Assembly: GCA_946531785.1 (NCBI GenBank)
Contig: CAMNAT010000071.1
Coordinates: 1-8,242 of the forward strand
Length of the DNA: 8,242 bases
Direction: 5' to 3'
Origin: an uncultured Oscillospiraceae bacterium
GTDB lineage: Bacteria; Bacillota; Clostridia; UBA1381
The notes beneath the pieces were generated by a model, which was not told where the DNA came from, did not search any database, and saw only the letters and a list, made by a program, of their open reading frames with translations. Below are positions 1-6,598 of the stretch, one piece after another. Positions within the stretch are counted from its first letter, which is position 1. Every line of letters begins with the position of its first letter. The position numbers and the translations under genes are program-made.

Positions 1-46
1 GGTCAAAGCGCGTTGGGCTGCTGAAGTTTTTTATTGCTTGTTTTTA

Positions 47-75
47 TTGACAAGTCCAATTGGATATGATAACAT
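47..75 (+). promoter_or_regulatory. Sigma-A-type promoter of the GH120 gene
   Basis: The -35 box TTGACA at 47-52 matches consensus exactly. A 17-nt spacer leads to TAACAT at 70-75 (4 of 6 matches), preceded by TG one base upstream (67-68), which makes it an extended -10. Transcription would start near 82, giving a leader of about 27 nt. A GAGAGG ribosome site at 93-98 lies 10 nt before the ATG at 109. The promoter is inferred from sequence only. Confidence 0.7.
55..64. promoter_or_regulatory. 10-bp palindrome in promoter spacer, candidate operator
   Basis: TCCAATTGGA is a perfect palindrome lying between the -35 and -10 boxes of the GH120 promoter. A repressor bound here would block RNA polymerase, which would fit substrate-dependent control of a xylosidase. 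The symmetry stops after five bases per arm, so it is short for an operator and may be chance. No regulator gene is visible in the window. Confidence 0.25.
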
Positions 76-108
76 ATTTCTGTTAAATAAAAGAGAGGAT
101 CTACAATT

Positions 109-1989
109 ATGGAATATCATATATCCGGATCGGGAAATGACAAGTCGGACGGGTCAAAGGAGCATCCGTTCAGGACTATCTCCCGCGCGGCAAAAATAGC
201 CGAGGAGGGCGACAGGATAATCGTCCATGAGGGAATTTACAGAGAGTGTGTTGCGCCGCAGACAGGCGCGCGTACAGACCACAGCAGGATAATATATGAG
301 GCCGCAGAAAACGAAAGGGTCGTCATAAAGGGCTCGGAGGAGATAACGGGCTGGCAGAGGTCGGATAACGGCATATGGAAGGCTGAGATAGATAACAGGC
401 TTTTCGGAAGCTATAATCCGTATTCCGAGATAATAGGCGGCGACTGGCTGATGCGCCCGCTCGAAAAGCCTCTGCATACAGGACAGGTGTATATAAATTC
501 CAAGGCACTCAGCGAGGTCAGCGGCAGGGAGCTTCTGACCGATATGACATGGACGGCCATCGTAAATGACGATACGACCGTAATATACGCAAGCTTCGGT
601 GAACTTGATCCTAACAGTGAGCTGACTGAGATCAATGTACGCGAAAGCTGCTTCTGCCCTGACAGAACGGGTATCAACTATATTTCCGTACGCGGCTTTG
701 AGCTTGCCCATGCCGCAACGCGCTGGGCACCGCCGACCGCGGAGCAGATCGGTATGGTATCGGCTCGATGGAGCAAGGGCTGGATAATAGAGAGCTGCAT
801 AATGCATGATTCGCGATGCAGCGCGATAAGCATAGGCAAGGAAATATCCACCGGTCATAACCTTTACACCCGCTATTACAGAAAGCCGGGCTGCCAGACT
901 CAGCTTGAAACAGTATTCGCCGGCAAGCGTATGGGCTGGAGTAAGGAAACGATCGGCTCGCACATCATAAGAAACAACACCATATATGACTGCGGACAGA
1001 ATGCTGTCGTCGGGCATATGGGCGGCGCGTTCAGCGAGATATACAACAACCACATCTACAACATCGGCAATAAGCATGAATTCTTTGGCTACGAGATCGC
1101 CGGTATAAAGCTTCATGCCGCGATAGACACATATATACACAACAACATTATACACGACTGCCTGCTCGGCACATGGCTTGACTGGGAGGCGCAGGGCACA
1201 AGACTCAGCAGCAACATCTACTACGATAACGAGACCGACATCTGGATAGAGGTCTCACATGGGCCCCACATAGTTGATAACAACATATTTGCCTCAAAGC
1301 TCAGCTTTAAAAACGCGTCACAGGGCGGCGCGTATATACATAATATTTTCTGCGGCTCGATATCGCGGTATGACACACTGACGCGCCCTACTCCCTACCA
1401 CTATCCCCATTCGACCGATATCATGGGAACAGTGGTCGTATACGGCGGTGACGACAGGTTCTATAACAACATCTTCTTCGGCGGAGCAAACGGAGAGGAC
1501 AAGCAATACGGCACAGAGCATTATAACGGATACCCCGTTTCTATGGACGAATACATCGAAAGAGTCCATGACTACGGCAGAGTGGATATCGACTCATTTA
1601 TAAATATCCGTCAGCCGGCATATATAAACAGCAATGTCTACCTGAACGGAGCAAAGCATTTTGACAGAGAGAAGGACTATTCCGTGTCTGACCGGAAAAG
1701 TGAGATCCGTGTATTTGAGGAAAACGGAAGCGTGTATCTTGATATTGATATACCCGACGATGTATCACTCAGCTCAGAATGCATTATAAACTCCCACGAT
1801 CTGGCAGTTCCGAGGATCACGGAGGCACCATTTGAATCCGCAGCGGGCGAGGCGGTCATAGCGGACACAGATCTATCAGGCAATGCACGCTCAGAAGTCC
1901 CGACCGCAGGAGCTCTTGAGGAGCTGAAAAACGGCAGACAACGGATACTGCTGAGTAAGCTATATGACACGCAACATAAACAAAAATAG
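109..1989 (+). CDS. GH120 family beta-xylosidase, intracellular
   Basis: A 626-residue protein resembling, end to end, GH120 beta-xylosidase XylC of Thermoanaerobacterium as I recall it. The family releases xylose from xylo-oligosaccharides with retention of configuration. The N-terminus (residues 3-48, with HPFRTISRAA and GDRIIVHEGIYRE) is the usual opening of a right-handed parallel beta-helix. Conserved blocks follow: WSKGW at 221-225, SAISIGKE at 238-245, IRNNTIYDCGQNA at 287-299. Asp358 (WLDWEAQG) aligns with the XylC nucleophile Asp382; Glu329 (YEIAGIKLHAA) and Glu381 (IEVSHGP) align with Glu353 and Glu405, the acid/base candidates. The spacings of 29 and 23 residues are preserved. No signal peptide is seen, so it probably acts in the cytoplasm on imported oligosaccharides. 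The start is supported by the MEYH opening shared with XylC and by GAGAGG 10 nt upstream. It has its own promoter and appears monocistronic. Substrate could be another short glycoside. Confidence 0.9.
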   Translation: MEYHISGSGNDKSDGSKEHPFRTISRAAKIAEEGDRIIVHEGIYRECVAPQTGARTDHSRIIYEAAENERVVIKGSEEITGWQRSDNGIWKAEIDNRLFGSYNPYSEIIGGDWLMRPLEKPLHTGQVYINSKALSEVSGRELLTDMTWTAIVNDDTTVIYASFGELDPNSELTEINVRESCFCPDRTGINYISVRGFELAHAATRWAPPTAEQIGMVSARWSKGWIIESCIMHDSRCSAISIGKEISTGHNLYTRYYRKPGCQTQLETVFAGKRMGWSKETIGSHIIRNNTIYDCGQNAVVGHMGGAFSEIYNNHIYNIGNKHEFFGYEIAGIKLHAAIDTYIHNNIIHDCLLGTWLDWEAQGTRLSSNIYYDNETDIWIEVSHGPHIVDNNIFASKLSFKNASQGGAYIHNIFCGSISRYDTLTRPTPYHYPHSTDIMGTVVVYGGDDRFYNNIFFGGANGEDKQYGTEHYNGYPVSMDEYIERVHDYGRVDIDSFINIRQPAYINSNVYLNGAKHFDREKDYSVSDRKSEIRVFEENGSVYLDIDIPDDVSLSSECIINSHDLAVPRITEAPFESAAGEAVIADTDLSGNARSEVPTAGALEELKNGRQRILLSKLYDTQHKQK

Positions 1990-2025
1990 AATTAAAGAAT
2001 ATTTCCGATTCAAACACTTTGCATA

Positions 2026-2053
2026 TTGACATTTTACCTCCATATGGTATAAT
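2026..2053 (+). promoter_or_regulatory. Strong extended -10 promoter of glnN
   Basis: TTGACA at 2026-2031 and TATAAT at 2048-2053 are both perfect consensus, with a 16-nt spacer and an extended -10 TGG at 2045-2047. Transcription would start near 2060, leaving a leader of about 88 nt before the glnN ATG. CCATATGG, an 8-bp palindrome at 2040-2047, abuts the -10. This is the only convincing promoter between the GH120 stop and glnN, and it lies upstream of the leader terminator. Confidence 0.8.
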
Positions 2054-2081
2054 TTATATATGGATAGAAATGAGGAATGAC

Positions 2082-2128
2082 AGGGTGTTTTATATCGGGC
2101 AGAATATAAAACACCTTTTTCATTTTTT
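2082..2128 (+). terminator. Rho-independent terminator in glnN leader (putative attenuator)
   Basis: GGTGTTTTATAT (2084-2095) pairs perfectly with ATATAAAACACC (2104-2115) around an 8-nt loop. G-U and A-U pairs (2083/2116, 2082/2117) can extend the stem to 14. TTTTT at 2116-2120 and TTTTTT at 2123-2128 follow. It lies about 22 nt after the predicted glnN transcription start and 20 nt before the glnN ATG, so initiating transcripts must read through it. It may also stop read-through from the GH120 gene, which lacks a terminator of its own. In clostridia, nitrogen genes are known to be controlled by antitermination, but I could not find the two-hairpin ANTAR target in this short leader, nor an obvious antiterminator. 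The attenuator role is inference; the hairpin itself is directly visible. Confidence 0.8.
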
Positions 2129-2132
2129 AGTC

Positions 2133-2138
2133 AGGAGG
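2133..2138 (+). promoter_or_regulatory. Ribosome binding site of glnN
   Basis: AGGAGG, a full anti-Shine-Dalgarno match, lies 9 nt before the ATG at 2148 and 12 nt before a second ATG at 2151. The spacing favours 2148. It lies just after the U-tract of the leader terminator, so it is made only in transcripts that read through. Confidence 0.85.
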
Positions 2139-2147
2139 AAGTAAATT

Positions 2148-4235
2148 ATGATGGAAAACGGCGATGTTTCAAAGATCTTCGGCGAAAATGTGTTCAACAT
2201 CCCAACGATGAAGGCGCGTTTGCCGAAGGATATATATAAATCGCTCATTAAGACGATCAGCGAGGGCTCACGGCTTGATCTTTCAGTCGCAGAGGTAGTT
2301 GCGAACGCAATGAAGGACTGGGCTATAGAAAAGGGCTGCACCCACTATACTCACTGGTTCCAGCCGATGACGGGATTAACTGCCGAAAAGCATGATTCCT
2401 TCATCCAGCCCACACAGAACAAAACGGTCATCATGGAATTTTCGGGCAAGGAGCTGGTCATGGGCGAGCCGGACGCATCATCCTTCCCCTCCGGCGGACT
2501 GAGAGCGACCTTTGAAGCGCGCGGCTATACAGCGTGGGATCCGACCTCGTTCGCATTCATAAAGGATCATTCGCTTTACATACCGACCTCGTTCATGTCA
2601 TACACAGGCGAGGTGCTTGATAAAAAGACACCGCTTCTGCGTTCGGAGGACGCCATCGACCGCGCTGCAAAGAAGGTGCTGAAGCTCTTCGGCAAGGAGC
2701 CGAGACGAGTTATTTCATATGTAGGTCCCGAGCAGGAGTATTTCTTAGTAGATAAAAAGCTCAGAAACAAGCGTAAGGATCTGCTTTTGACCGGCAGAAC
2801 ACTGTTCGGAGCAAAGCCGGCAAAGGGTCAGGAAATGGATGATCACTATTTCGGTCAGCTCAAGGAGAGAGTCGCGGCGTTCATGCGCGAGGTCGACGAG
2901 GAGCTATGGAAGCTGGGTGTTCTCGCAAAGACAAAGCATAACGAGGTCGCGCCCGCACAGCACGAGATAGCGCCGATCTTCTCGACTACGAACATATCCT
3001 CCGACCACAACCAGCTTACTATGGAGATCCTCAAGAAGGTCGCAGATCATCACGGTCTGTACTGTCTGCTCCATGAAAAGCCCTATGAGGGCATAAACGG
3101 CTCAGGCAAGCATAACAACTGGTCGATAGGTACCTCCGACGGTGAGCAGCTTTTAAAGCCGGGCAAAAAGCCGGAGCACAATGTACAGTTTTTATTGTTC
3201 CTTGCAGCAGTCATCAAGGCAGTAGACGACTATGCGGACATTTTAAGGGTATCCGTAGCAACAGCCGGAAACGATCACAGACTCGGCGCAAATGAGGCGC
3301 CGCCGGCTATTATCTCGATCTACCTTGGCGATCATCTCGCAGCTGTGGTTGATCAGCTCAAGGCCGGAAAGGGAGTTAAATATGACGAGGGTGTGCTCAT
3401 CGAAACAGGCGTTGAGTCGCTGCCTGATATCCAGAGAGACACCACCGACAGAAACCGAACTTCACCTTTCGCGTTCACCGGAAACCGCTTCGAGTTCCGC
3501 GCGCCCGGTTCAAGGCAGTCCATCGGCGGAATAAATATCGTGCTCAACACCATAGTTGCCGAAACGCTCACTGAGTTTGCCGAGATCCTAAAGGACAGCA
3601 CACACATTTCAAAGGATGCGCTGGAGCTTGCGATAAAGACCTTCAAGGAGCATGAGCGCATCATATTCAACGGCAACGGCTACAGCGACGAATGGGTAGA
3701 GGAAGCAGAAAGGCGCGGGCTTTTAAATCTCAAGACCACGCCGGAGGCTATACCCTACTTCAAGACTGAAAAGTCTATAGAGGTATTCACCAGACAGGAG
3801 GTATTCACACGCATCGAGGTCGAGACGCGTTGCGAAATAATGATGGTGGAATACAACAACACCATCCATTTCGAGATGCTCACCATGCTTGAAATGGCTA
3901 AGCAGGAGATCCTCCCCGCCTGCCTTGCATACACAAAGTTCATAACGGACGATATCATATCCAAGAAGAGCATCGGCATAGACGCGCCGAAGGAGACCGA
4001 AAAGGCAAAGAGACTTACATCCCTTACCGAGGAGCTTATGGTCCGTATAGACGCGCTCGATGCGGCTACAAAGGTTCCCAATGGGCTTGACGCGTTTGAA
4101 ACCGGAATGTACTATAAGGACAATGTACTCCCGGCAATGGAAGCGCTTCGTGAGACTGCGGACACTCTCGAGACGATCGTCGGAAAGTCATACTGGCCGT
4201 TCCCGACATACACAGAGCTGCTTTATCTGGTATAA
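2148..4235 (+). CDS. glnN: Type III glutamine synthetase
   Basis: A 695-residue cytoplasmic enzyme that makes glutamine from glutamate and ammonia using ATP. The length (about 700-730 residues is usual) and motifs place it in the GSIII family known from Bacteroides, Ruminococcus and clostridia, not in GlnA type I (about 440-470). Visible conserved blocks are GPEQEYFLVD (193-202, metal-binding glutamates), KHNEVAPAQHEIAPIF (263-278), the loop NGSGKHNNWS (317-326), NEAPPAI (382-388), and NRTSPFAFTGNRFEFR (436-451, nucleotide and glutamate site, with the GSIII-specific RTSPFAFTGNRFEFR wording). All look intact. The N-terminal region (about 15-190) and the C-terminal helical region (about 460-695) are the GSIII-specific extensions. 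The start at 2148 is set by AGGAGG 9 nt upstream; Met2 at 2151 is the alternative. It has its own promoter and a terminator in its leader, which implies nitrogen-responsive control, and is probably monocistronic, ending at the hairpin 10 nt after the stop. Confidence 0.96.
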   Translation: MMENGDVSKIFGENVFNIPTMKARLPKDIYKSLIKTISEGSRLDLSVAEVVANAMKDWAIEKGCTHYTHWFQPMTGLTAEKHDSFIQPTQNKTVIMEFSGKELVMGEPDASSFPSGGLRATFEARGYTAWDPTSFAFIKDHSLYIPTSFMSYTGEVLDKKTPLLRSEDAIDRAAKKVLKLFGKEPRRVISYVGPEQEYFLVDKKLRNKRKDLLLTGRTLFGAKPAKGQEMDDHYFGQLKERVAAFMREVDEELWKLGVLAKTKHNEVAPAQHEIAPIFSTTNISSDHNQLTMEILKKVADHHGLYCLLHEKPYEGINGSGKHNNWSIGTSDGEQLLKPGKKPEHNVQFLLFLAAVIKAVDDYADILRVSVATAGNDHRLGANEAPPAIISIYLGDHLAAVVDQLKAGKGVKYDEGVLIETGVESLPDIQRDTTDRNRTSPFAFTGNRFEFRAPGSRQSIGGINIVLNTIVAETLTEFAEILKDSTHISKDALELAIKTFKEHERIIFNGNGYSDEWVEEAERRGLLNLKTTPEAIPYFKTEKSIEVFTRQEVFTRIEVETRCEIMMVEYNNTIHFEMLTMLEMAKQEILPACLAYTKFITDDIISKKSIGIDAPKETEKAKRLTSLTEELMVRIDALDAATKVPNGLDAFETGMYYKDNVLPAMEALRETADTLETIVGKSYWPFPTYTELLYLV

Positions 4236-4244
4236 TACACGACT

Positions 4245-4270
4245 AAACCCCACCCAAAGGGTGGGGTTTT
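4245..4270 (+). terminator. Rho-independent terminator after glnN, convergent
   Basis: AAACCCCACCC (4245-4255) pairs perfectly with GGGTGGGGTTT (4259-4269) around a 3-nt AAA loop, with TTTT at 4267-4270. It starts 10 nt after the glnN stop codon. The minus-strand diguanylate cyclase gene ends at 4277, so the same hairpin lies 8 nt downstream of that gene as well. On the minus strand the stem is followed by only three T, so termination is probably weaker in that direction. Confidence 0.9.
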
Positions 4271-4276
4271 AAGTTG

Positions 4277-6556
4277 TCAGAAAAGCAATATCCGGTCTTT
4301 TTTAGTTTTCAGATCATTCTTATTCTTGTACATCAGCGTATCCGCGCGCTCAAACACCTGGGCAACACATACATCATTATCAAACCTGGACATGCCGCAG
4401 GCAATGACGATCCCGCCTTCCTTGATCGCCTTTATGTTATGATCTCTTACCTTACCCATCAGCTCTTCAATGCATTCGTAGTCCTTATCCTGCACTATCA
4501 CTGCAAACTCGTCTCCGCCGACGCGGAACACCGGACTGTGCTTGAATATGTTGCAGATAATACCGCTTGCGTCACGCAGGTATTGATCCCCTGCCTGATG
4601 ACCATGCGTGTCATTGATGAGTTTAAGATCATTAACATCTATCATAGCTATCGCAAACTCCGGTGCGCGATGCTTGGCGATCTGCCGATCCAACTGAGCC
4701 TCAGCATCAAGATATGCGTGCTTATTTTTAACGCCTGTCAGAGCGTCGCGGTTTGCCTCGCGCTGCGCCTCGGCAAGCTGATTCTCATATTCCTCCTCCT
4801 GGCGTACATGAGACTCAATATTATTGATACCCACTATCAGACGCGGGCCGTCCTTTTCTTCTACCATCGCCGCTCTGAGCTGTACATGAGTCGGCCTGCC
4901 TCCGATGATCAGTCTGTATGTAAGCGTATACATCCCGCTGCGTCTGATCTCCGCCATTACATTTTCCTCGGTAAATACCGAAAGATAGCGGTCAAGATCA
5001 CCCGGATATACAAGCTTTGCTCCTTTTTCACGGGCAAGCGCGAAAAAGTCTCTGCCCTCCTTTGGCAGCTTATACTCCTCGAAGGAGTCAGCGGCACTGT
5101 ATTCACGATATGCTCCGTTCTTCGGCAAAATAACATATATACATATAAAGTCGCCTGTGAGCGCGTTTATCCTTTCGTATGCGATCCGCTCCTCCTGCAG
5201 CCGCTCGGTAAGCTTCAGCTGCTTCGTCTGCTTATCGACATCTGCCACACCCACGATAATATGCTTTTCATCCCCTGCCACACGCGCGATCTTGATATTT
5301 ACATAGGTCGCCGTATCGTTGACTACTATTCTGTATGTCAGCATCAGGGTCTTATCCTGATCCAGTGCCTTCAGAAGCGTTTCACGATCCATGGTCTTTA
5401 TAAATGTATCCCTGTCATCAGGGTGAACATATGAGTATGCCAGCTCCAGACACTTATCAAAGAAATTATATTTACTCGGCTTCTCAATAAGTCTGTCGGT
5501 CTCCTCATCCATTTTATACTCAGTAAATTCCTCGGTATCGATATCAACATAGTACAGGCTTTTATATCCACGGATCAACGTCTGGACTATATGAGCATAA
5601 ACCATTCCCGAGCTTATCGACGCCTTCAGCTCTGCGATCTTTTGTGCAGCACGGGCAGCATTCTCCGCCGTTACCATGCCCTTCAGATAATCCTGCATTG
5701 CATCGCCCATCTCCGAAACAGCATGAGCCAGGGTCTCCACCTCGTTATTTGTGCGTATCTCGGGAACATCTATCACCAACGCAGCAGGATCCTTCTGATC
5801 CTTGCATTTTGAAGCAAAATCGACCACACTCTTTTCGAGCCGCTCTATAGGATCTGTTATGCTTCTGACGCTCCAGCCTATAAATATAACAACAAAAGCA
5901 ATGCCAAACAGCATGATGAGAAGTATAACGGCTATCGCTTCATTATGCAGTATCGAGTGCATCTCCGCAACATCAACATCAACGCAAAGCGCCGCTACCG
6001 CCTTCCCCCGGGAATCAAACAGCGGAAGAAGACCGGTATAATCATCGCCCCATTCGCTGACCTCCTCGAAGAATGACAGTTTTCCCGATCTGTACGCATT
6101 TAAGTATTTTGCTGCCGTTTCGGGAGAATATGAATCTCCGGTGGGCATATTCAAGTACACAAGCTCATCTGCTAAATTCTCATATTCATCCTTGCTCACT
6201 CCGGCTATCACATTACGTATATTGTTAAACCGCTCGGTATTCAACGGCTCTATCACATAGATAAAGTGGATATCGAGCCGATCCCGGCAGTTGTCAAGCA
6301 CCTTTTGCAATGCCTTATATTTTTCAGATTCCACACCGCTCTTCATACACTCTGCAAGATCATCAACATCTATTTCTCCCTGTACATAGCTCAGAATATT
6401 CCGGATGTATGACTCATAGCGTGTATATAGTATGTTTCTGGTGCTGATAATCTGAACGGCGCTCAGGATAACACACATAAGCAGCATAAACGGGATCGTA
6501 CATGATAGGATGCTCTTCTTAAGTGTTTTCTTTTTCTTTACCATATAAACCACCAT
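4277..6556 (-). CDS. Membrane diguanylate cyclase: Cache-HAMP-PAS-PAS-GGDEF
   Basis: Predicted to make c-di-GMP from two GTP at the inner face of the membrane in response to an outside signal. Residues counted from the codon at 6556: a basic start (KKKK 7-10), TM helix about 17-38, extracytoplasmic Cache-like sensor about 40-204 (ends with VAALCVDVDV), TM about 205-229, HAMP about 230-290, two PAS_3-like modules about 330-441 and 468-582, coiled coil about 583-601, GGDEF domain 602-759. The cyclase has DALTGVKNKHAY (604-615), Asp640, Asn648 and Asp657 in MIDVNDLKLINDTHGHQAGD, and RVGGDEF (678-684), all intact. The product-inhibition RxxD site upstream of GGDEF is absent (FKHS at 671-674). Met5 at 6544 has GGTGG 5 nt upstream and may be the true start, giving 755 residues. 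It is the second gene of an operon, 42 bp after the EAL gene. The signal is unknown. Confidence 0.92.
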   Translation of the reverse strand: MVVYMVKKKKTLKKSILSCTIPFMLLMCVILSAVQIISTRNILYTRYESYIRNILSYVQGEIDVDDLAECMKSGVESEKYKALQKVLDNCRDRLDIHFIYVIEPLNTERFNNIRNVIAGVSKDEYENLADELVYLNMPTGDSYSPETAAKYLNAYRSGKLSFFEEVSEWGDDYTGLLPLFDSRGKAVAALCVDVDVAEMHSILHNEAIAVILLIMLFGIAFVVIFIGWSVRSITDPIERLEKSVVDFASKCKDQKDPAALVIDVPEIRTNNEVETLAHAVSEMGDAMQDYLKGMVTAENAARAAQKIAELKASISSGMVYAHIVQTLIRGYKSLYYVDIDTEEFTEYKMDEETDRLIEKPSKYNFFDKCLELAYSYVHPDDRDTFIKTMDRETLLKALDQDKTLMLTYRIVVNDTATYVNIKIARVAGDEKHIIVGVADVDKQTKQLKLTERLQEERIAYERINALTGDFICIYVILPKNGAYREYSAADSFEEYKLPKEGRDFFALAREKGAKLVYPGDLDRYLSVFTEENVMAEIRRSGMYTLTYRLIIGGRPTHVQLRAAMVEEKDGPRLIVGINNIESHVRQEEEYENQLAEAQREANRDALTGVKNKHAYLDAEAQLDRQIAKHRAPEFAIAMIDVNDLKLINDTHGHQAGDQYLRDASGIICNIFKHSPVFRVGGDEFAVIVQDKDYECIEELMGKVRDHNIKAIKEGGIVIACGMSRFDNDVCVAQVFERADTLMYKNKNDLKTKKDRILLF
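6550..6554 (-). promoter_or_regulatory. Candidate ribosome site favouring the start at 6544
   Basis: On the minus strand GGTGG is followed by a 5-nt spacer (TTTAT) and the ATG at 6544-6542. The ATG at 6556 has only a weak GAG 8 nt upstream. This argues for the shorter cyclase beginning MVKKKK, although both starts are in the same frame and the difference is four residues. Confidence 0.4.
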
Positions 6557-6598
6557 TCTGTCAACTCTGATTATGCTTAAAAGATTCTTTTACAGGTG

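Noticed and set aside
1..46. End of an upstream gene or its terminator
   Set aside because: Short open stretches exist in more than one frame and there is no GC-rich hairpin before the T-runs, so neither a coding end nor a terminator can be supported from 46 bases.
154..1155. A 333-codon open frame on the minus strand inside the GH120 gene
   Set aside because: It is fully antisense to a gene with clear family identity, lacks a ribosome site and recognisable motifs, and its unusual composition (rich in Tyr, Val, Ala and Cys) is what the opposite strand of the real gene would give.
2055..2100. ANTAR two-hairpin RNA target in the glnN leader
   Set aside because: Expected because of clostridial nitrogen antitermination, but only about 22 nt lie between the predicted start and the terminator, and I found no pair of short stems with six-base A-x-x-G-x-x loops.
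4274..5434. A 386-codon open frame on the + strand opposite the diguanylate cyclase
   Set aside because: It covers the GGDEF and second PAS-like region of a well-supported gene, begins just after the glnN terminator without a ribosome site, and shows no domain; it is a shadow frame.
6578..6592. Terminator between the EAL and cyclase genes
   Set aside because: TAAAAG and CTTTTA can pair around a 3-nt loop, but the stem is six mostly A-T pairs and no T-run follows on the minus strand, so it should not stop transcription.
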